A stretch of 64,000 bases of DNA. Source: Pseudooceanicola nitratireducens. Lineage in GTDB: Bacteria > Pseudomonadota > Alphaproteobacteria > Rhodobacterales > Rhodobacteraceae. Location of the stretch: contig NZ_FNZG01000001.1 of the NCBI RefSeq assembly GCF_900109195.1, forward strand, positions 1-64,000, in the 5' to 3' direction. Positions 59,037 to 64,000 of the stretch are shown in pieces (positions within the stretch are counted from its first letter, which is position 1; each line of letters opens with the position of its first letter). The notes under the pieces were generated by a model. The model was not told the origin of the DNA and did not search any database. It saw only the letters and a program-made list of their open reading frames with translations. A program made the position numbers and the translations under genes.

Positions 59037-60937
59037 TCCGGTAGGGCTCCGTGGGTCAGAAGATGGGACAGGGCTGTGGCATCGAAGGGTTTGCGCAGCA
59101 CCGGCGTGCGCTGCGCCGCCGAAACATGCAGCGGATGGTCCGGCCTGAGCGAGGTCATCATGTAGCAGGGCGGTGCCTCGGGCGGCAAGCTGTCGAAGAA
59201 GTCGATGCCGGTCAGCGATCCTTCCAGCGTGATGTCCGACAGGATCAGGGTCAGGCCCGGCACCTGGGCGACCAGGCTGCGGGCTTCTTCGACGCTGGCG
59301 GCCTCGATCACCGAATAGCCTTCGGCGCGCAGCAGGGCGCGGACGTTCTGGCGCAGGTCGGGGCTGTCCTCGACCAGCAGGGCCAGGCCCGGTTCCGGCG
59401 CAGGCTGGGCGGCGCGCCAGGGCAGCATCAGGCTGACCTGACCGCCCCCCGACACCCCGTTGGCCACCTTCATGCGGCCGCCGACCGTCTGCGTCATGTC
59501 ATAGACCGTCGACAGGCCTAGCCCGGTCCCCTCGTCCCCCTTGGTGGTAAAGAAGGGATCCAGCGCATGATCCAGCGCGGCGGGGGAAAAGCCCGGCCCG
59601 TCGTCTTCGACGGTCAGGTCCAGCCAGGTGTCCTTGACGTTGGTCGCGGTCAGCACGATGCGCCCGCGCCCGGCCACCGCGTCCTTGGCGTTCAGGATCA
59701 GGTTCAGCAGGCTGTCCTGCAGCATCGAGGCATCCAGCATCAGCCGCGCCCCGCCAGTGCGGTCGTCCAGCACCAGGGCCACGTCTTCGCCCAGGGTCGG
59801 CCCGGCCAGCACGGCCAGTTCCTGCAGGAAGGCCCCCAGATCTACCGGCGCGGGCGCAGGCCGGCGGTCGGCGGTCATCTTGGCCAGCCCGTTCAACAGA
59901 TCGCCGCCCCGGTGTGCCGCCGACAATGTCGCGCGGATCAGCTGTTGCGCCTCTGGTCCCAGGTCCATCGCCGACAGCCGCGACTGCGCCCCCAGGATGA
60001 TCGTCAGCAGGTTCGAGAAATCATGCGCCATGCCGCTGGTCACCTGCGCCGCCAGCTGCCGCCGCCGCGACTGCGACAGCGCCGCGCGGGTCTGGCTTTC
60101 CTCGGTCACGTCGGTGGACAGGATATAGGCCCCGCCGTCGGTATCGGGGGTCAGCGCGGTGCGGATCCGGCGCGATGATGCCTCGTCCGTGAATTCGAAG
60201 ACCGAGGCGCGCCCGGCAAAGGCGCTGTCCACATAGGGTTTCACCGCCGCATAGGCCTGCGCCCCCAGCACGTCGGCCATATGCAGCCCAAGGATGTTCG
60301 ATGGCCGCCCCGGCATCACCGACGACAGCCGCCGGTTCGAATAGGAATAGGTCCGGTCGACCGCGATATGGGCGATATGGGCCGGCATCATTTCCGTGGT
60401 CAGACGGATGCGCGCCTCCATCTGGGTCAGCTCGCGCCGGGCCTCTTCCAGGGCGGCGTTGGTGGCCTGCAGCTTGCGGTTGGCGGCGGCCAGGTCCTCG
60501 GCATGGTTCAGCACCTGTCCCGACAGCTCGGCCGAGCGGGCGCGCAGAAGCGTTTCCTGCCGCTTGATGTCGGTGATGTCGGTGTAGACCGTGACCCAGC
60601 CCCCCTGCGGCAGCGGTGCCCCCTCGACCGAGATGACGCGGCCATTGGCCCGGCGGCGTTCGAAGTAATGCGGCTGAAAGGTCTGGGCCTGGGCCACCCT
60701 TTCGCGCACCGCCGCGTCGATATCCGTCACCTCGCCGTATTCGCCGCTTTCCACCAGGAAGCGGATCGTGGTTTCGAACCGCGATCCGGCCAGGGTCAGC
60801 TCGCTCGGCAGGGAAAACATGTCCTTGAACTGGCGGTTGGACAGCACAAGACGTAGGTCTTCGTCATAGATCGACAGCGCTTGCTGGATCAGGTTCAGAC
60901 CGGCCTGGGTCAGGCTGTTGCGCGTCTTGTAGTCCAT
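59033..60937 (-). CDS. Hybrid sensor histidine kinase with two PAS domains
   Basis: A 634-residue cytoplasmic kinase without membrane helices. PAS-like domains cover about 10-125 and 178-280, joined by a coiled coil (135-175). The phosphoacceptor is H305 (SGMAHDFSNLLTIIL), followed by an ATPase domain (NLILNAKDAV, DPFFTTKGDEGTGLGLS) and a C-terminal receiver (LALLVEDSPD, with its Asp in LILSDITLEG). ATG at 60937 is chosen. It overlaps the response-regulator gene, forming a kinase-receiver-regulator set. Lack of membrane spans points to an internal signal. Confidence 0.92.
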   Translation of the reverse strand: MDYKTRNSLTQAGLNLIQQALSIYDEDLRLVLSNRQFKDMFSLPSELTLAGSRFETTIRFLVESGEYGEVTDIDAAVRERVAQAQTFQPHYFERRRANGRVISVEGAPLPQGGWVTVYTDITDIKRQETLLRARSAELSGQVLNHAEDLAAANRKLQATNAALEEARRELTQMEARIRLTTEMMPAHIAHIAVDRTYSYSNRRLSSVMPGRPSNILGLHMADVLGAQAYAAVKPYVDSAFAGRASVFEFTDEASSRRIRTALTPDTDGGAYILSTDVTEESQTRAALSQSRRRQLAAQVTSGMAHDFSNLLTIILGAQSRLSAMDLGPEAQQLIRATLSAAHRGGDLLNGLAKMTADRRPAPAPVDLGAFLQELAVLAGPTLGEDVALVLDDRTGGARLMLDASMLQDSLLNLILNAKDAVAGRGRIVLTATNVKDTWLDLTVEDDGPGFSPAALDHALDPFFTTKGDEGTGLGLSTVYDMTQTVGGRMKVANGVSGGGQVSLMLPWRAAQPAPEPGLALLVEDSPDLRQNVRALLRAEGYSVIEAASVEEARSLVAQVPGLTLILSDITLEGSLTGIDFFDSLPPEAPPCYMMTSLRPDHPLHVSAAQRTPVLRKPFDATALSHLLTHGALPE

Positions 60938-61164
60938 CGGTCCCCCCGTTCTTCCCCGTGCTCTCCCCCTCCGCCGGTCCCTTAGGGGTAGCACCGCGAT
61001 CCGGCCCGGAAAAGCCATCCCGACGGCTGTTACAATTCGTTAGAATTCGGAAATGTTGCGGCAAAATTTTAGGCATTAAACTGGATCAAGCCCCGGGTAA
61101 CGGGGATTCGCCGGCAACGGCGATCCGGTGTGAGGAGACGCCGGAAAACAGGGGAGGAAGAAGA

Positions 61165-63138
61165 ATGGCACCTGCGTCCGGTGACGCGGGCGGGCTGGTA
61201 TCCGTACCGGCCCTGCTCGACCGTAATGCCAAGAAGTTCGGCACCAAGGCGGCCTATCGCGAAAAGGAATTCGGGATCTGGCAGACCTGGTCCTGGGGCG
61301 AAACCCGCGAAGAGATCCGCAATCTGGCCCTTGGCCTGCTGAACCTTGGGGTCAACAAGGGCGATTTCGTCGCGATCATCGGGTCGAACCGGCCGCATCT
61401 GTACTGGTCCATGGTGGCCGCGCAGACCATCGGCGCGATCCCCGTGCCGGTCTACCAGGACAGCGCCGCCGAAGAGATGGCCTATGTGCTGGACCATTGC
61501 GGCGCGCGCTTCATCATCGCGGAAGACCAGGAACAGGTCGACAAGGTGATCGAGGTTCAGGACCGCCTGACCCAGTTCGAGCACATGATCTACCTGGATC
61601 CGCGCGGCCTTCGGAAATACGACCACAGCCAGCTGCATGAATACAGCCACGTTCAGGAAACCGGCCATGGGCTGCGCGATGAACTGACCCCGGAGCTGGA
61701 GCGCCGCCAGGCCGCCATCGGCTATGACGACACCTGCGTGATGCTGTACACCAGCGGCACGACCGGCAAGCCCAAGGGCGTGGTCCTGTCCAACCGCAAC
61801 ATCATCGAAACCTCGATCGCCTCGTCCAAGTTCGACAGCCTTGGCGTGGGCGAAGAGGTTCTGGCCTATCTGCCGATGGCCTGGGTGGGCGATTTCATCT
61901 TCTCGATCGGGCAGGCCTACTGGGCCGGCTTCTGCGTCAACTGCCCCGAAAGCGAAGAGACCCTGATCACCGACCTGCGCGAGATCGGGCCGACCTATTA
62001 TTTCGCCCCGCCGCGCGTGTTCGAAACCCAGCTGACCAACGTCATGATCCGCATGGAAGACGCGGGCAAGCTGAAGAAATGGCTGTTCGACCGCTACATG
62101 GCCCATGCCCGCAAGGTCGGCCCCGACCTTCTGGACGGCAAGCCGGTCAGCTTTGGCGACAAGCTGAAGTACAAGATGGGCGAGCTGTTCATCTACGGCC
62201 CGCTGAAGAACACCCTTGGCCTGTCGCGCGTGCGTGTCGGCTATACGGCAGGTGAGGCGATCGGGCCCGAGATCTTCAGCTTCTACCGTTCGCTCGGGAT
62301 CAACCTGAAACAGCTTTATGGCCAGACCGAAGCGGGGGTGTTCATCACCCAGCAACCCGATGGTGAGGTCCGCGCCGACACCGTGGGCGTGCCGTCCCCG
62401 GGGGTCGAGGTGAAGATCGGCGAGACGGGCGAGGTGTTCTATCGCTCGCCCGGCGTCTTCGTCGAATACTACAAGAACCCCGAAAGCACGGCCTCGACCA
62501 AGGATGCCGAAGGCTGGGTGGCCACCGGCGACGCGGGTTTCTTTGAACCCGACACCGGCCACCTGCGGATCATCGACCGTGCCAAGGACGTCGGCAAGAT
62601 GGCCGACGGCAGCATGTTCGCGCCCAAGTATGTCGAGAACAAGCTGAAGTTCTATCCCAACATCCTCGAGGCCGTGGTCTTCGGCAACGGCCGCGACCGC
62701 TGCACCGCCTTCATCAACATCGACCTTTCCGCTGTTGGCAACTGGGCCGAGCGGAACAACATCGCCTATTCCTCGTACCAGGAACTGGCGGGCCATCCGC
62801 AGGTGCTGGAGACGATCCAGAAGCACGTGGAAGAGGTCAACGCATCCGTGGCCGAGGACGAGATGCTCTCGGGGTGTCAGATCCACCGCTTCCTTGTGCT
62901 GCACAAGGAACTGGACGCCGACGACGGCGAAATGACCCGCACCCGCAAGGTCCGCCGCCGCATCATCGAAGAGAAATACGCCGATCTGATCAACGCGCTT
63001 TACGATGGGTCCGACACGGTCTCGACCAGGACCGAGGTGACCTACGAGGACGGGCGCAAGGGCTATATCTCGGCCACGCTGGATCTGCGCGACGCCAAGA
63101 TCGTGCCGGTTCGGACCAAGCCGATCGCGGCGGAATAA
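61165..63138 (+). CDS. AMP-dependent acyl-CoA synthetase (long-chain type)
   Basis: A 657-residue ligase. The AMP-binding signature is MLYTSGTTGKPKGVVLSN, followed by LYGQTEAG, the ATP-binding GWVATGDAGFF and RIIDRAKDVGKMADG. It would activate a carboxylic acid through an acyl-adenylate. Synthetases of this type often head branched-chain amino-acid-type ABC operons, as here with LivG 12 bases later; an imported carboxylate is the likely substrate. The ATG at 61165 follows GGGGAGGAAG. An AATTC-GTTA-GAATT repeat upstream (about 61035) might be an operator. Confidence 0.9.
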   Translation: MAPASGDAGGLVSVPALLDRNAKKFGTKAAYREKEFGIWQTWSWGETREEIRNLALGLLNLGVNKGDFVAIIGSNRPHLYWSMVAAQTIGAIPVPVYQDSAAEEMAYVLDHCGARFIIAEDQEQVDKVIEVQDRLTQFEHMIYLDPRGLRKYDHSQLHEYSHVQETGHGLRDELTPELERRQAAIGYDDTCVMLYTSGTTGKPKGVVLSNRNIIETSIASSKFDSLGVGEEVLAYLPMAWVGDFIFSIGQAYWAGFCVNCPESEETLITDLREIGPTYYFAPPRVFETQLTNVMIRMEDAGKLKKWLFDRYMAHARKVGPDLLDGKPVSFGDKLKYKMGELFIYGPLKNTLGLSRVRVGYTAGEAIGPEIFSFYRSLGINLKQLYGQTEAGVFITQQPDGEVRADTVGVPSPGVEVKIGETGEVFYRSPGVFVEYYKNPESTASTKDAEGWVATGDAGFFEPDTGHLRIIDRAKDVGKMADGSMFAPKYVENKLKFYPNILEAVVFGNGRDRCTAFINIDLSAVGNWAERNNIAYSSYQELAGHPQVLETIQKHVEEVNASVAEDEMLSGCQIHRFLVLHKELDADDGEMTRTRKVRRRIIEEKYADLINALYDGSDTVSTRTEVTYEDGRKGYISATLDLRDAKIVPVRTKPIAAE

Positions 63139-63150
63139 GGGGGCAGGGAC

Positions 63151-63969
63151 ATGTTGGACCAGTCGGAAGGCTACATCACCGAAGACGGCCGCAAGATCGG
63201 CGGCGTGGTGATGGAAATGAAGAACATCACCCTGCGCTTCGGCGGCGTGGTGGCGATCAAGGACATCAGCTTTGACATCCGTCAGGGCGAGATCCGCGCC
63301 ATCATCGGGCCGAACGGGGCGGGCAAGTCCTCGATGCTGAACGTCATCTCGGGCTTCTACGTGCCGCAGGAGGGCGAGGTTCTGTACCACGGCAAGAAGC
63401 GCCCGCAGATGCGCCCCTATGAGGTCGCGCGCCAGGGCATCGCCCGGACCTTCCAGAACATCGCGCTGTTCGAAGGCATGACGGTTCTGGACAACGTCAT
63501 GACCGGCCGCCTGAACCACATGAAGACGGGCATGGCCGCCCAGGCGCTGTGGAAGGGCAAGGCCGAGCGCGAAGAGGTCGAGAACCGCGAAGTGGTCGAG
63601 AGGGTCATCGACTTTCTCGAAATCCAGAACATCCGCAAGACCCCGGTCGCGCGTCTGCCCTATGGCCTGAAGAAGCGGGTCGAACTGGCACGGGCGCTGG
63701 CGGCGGAACCGTCGCTTCTGCTGCTGGACGAACCCATGGCCGGCATGAACGTCGAGGAAAAAGAGGACATGTCCCGCTTTATCCTGGATGTGAACGACGA
63801 ATTCGGCACCACCATCGCCCTGATCGAACACGACATGGGCGTGGTGATGGATCTGTCCGACCGGGTGGTCGTGATGGACTACGGCAAGAAGATCGGGGAC
63901 GGCACACCGGACGAGGTGCGCAACAACCAGGACGTGATCGACGCCTACCTCGGTGTGGCCCACGACTAG
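63151..63969 (+). CDS. livG: Branched-chain amino-acid-type ABC transporter ATP-binding protein (LivG-like)
   Basis: A 272-residue ATPase with Walker A GPNGAGKSSML, signature LPYGLKKRVELARAL, Walker B LLLLDEPMAGMN and switch His in IALIEHDMGVVMD. The LPYGLKKRVE form of the signature and the RTFQNIALFEGMTVLDNV segment are typical of LivG. A 20-residue extension precedes the core. The permease, LivF and binding-protein genes should follow beyond the window. Coupling to the acyl-CoA synthetase suggests uptake of an acid rather than leucine. Confidence 0.92.
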   Translation: MLDQSEGYITEDGRKIGGVVMEMKNITLRFGGVVAIKDISFDIRQGEIRAIIGPNGAGKSSMLNVISGFYVPQEGEVLYHGKKRPQMRPYEVARQGIARTFQNIALFEGMTVLDNVMTGRLNHMKTGMAAQALWKGKAEREEVENREVVERVIDFLEIQNIRKTPVARLPYGLKKRVELARALAAEPSLLLLDEPMAGMNVEEKEDMSRFILDVNDEFGTTIALIEHDMGVVMDLSDRVVVMDYGKKIGDGTPDEVRNNQDVIDAYLGVAHD

Positions 63970-64000
63970 GGCCCGGCGCATTTCGGGGGGCACGTCGGCA

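Overview
The window is GC-rich, densely coding DNA of an alphaproteobacterium, most likely Rhodobacteraceae (Rhodobacterales). Supporting signs: the 23S-5S-tRNA-fMet order at the end of an rRNA operon; MipZ; an RpoE/ChrR pair whose ChrR has zinc ligands at H6, H31, C35 and C38 as I recall them for Rhodobacter sphaeroides; a DUF1523 protein; a two-domain ALDH16-type dehydrogenase; and an intergenic repeat ending in GAGTATTTTTGGCAAGATGA. No species assignment is attempted.

Layout. 1-1165: end of an rrn operon (23S 3' part, 5S, initiator tRNA). 1347-12309: an accessory catabolic locus. A minus-strand run encodes a polar amino-acid ABC transporter, an M20 deacylase, an enolase-superfamily racemase-like protein, a creatinase-fold M24 protein, an aminotransferase and perhaps a VOC protein. 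It diverges from a plus-strand run with an unusual tandem-winged-helix GntR regulator, a CTP-synthase-like glutamine amidotransferase with an unassigned N-terminal domain, and a D-2-hydroxyacid dehydrogenase. 12430-16301: SIP-type flavoreductase, rpiB, serB, and an ArsR/SRPBCC/YciI operon. 16444-24124: ALDH16 and deoC, divergent from a four-gene TroABCD-type metal ABC transporter preceded by two Fur-type inverted repeats. 24112-36324: DgoK-like protein, SulP transporter, polA, MFS carrier, gabD, P1 peptidase and small secreted proteins.

36496-43844 is the most intriguing stretch: a same-strand, mostly overlapping set of uncharacterised genes (helical coiled-coil protein, 380-residue protein, AAA ATPase, 451-residue protein, two membrane proteins including DUF1523). 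A GC-poor DUF2971 gene is spliced into it with overlapping start and stop codons on both sides. Directly downstream (43845-46080) is a decayed mobile island with a transposase pseudogene and an OB-fold gene interrupted by an amber codon.

46309-53140 returns to core functions: mipZ, mutL, rmuC and a DEAD-box helicase with a long low-complexity tail. 53371-57909 is the RpoE/ChrR photooxidative-stress locus, with an RpoE-like promoter upstream of rpoE and a divergent set of genes (FAD oxidoreductase, DUF1365, then an SDR) like those linked to RpoE in Rhodobacter. 57996-63969 holds a DUF3775 protein, a hybrid histidine kinase/response regulator pair, and the start of an acyl-CoA synthetase plus LivG-type ABC operon that runs off the window.
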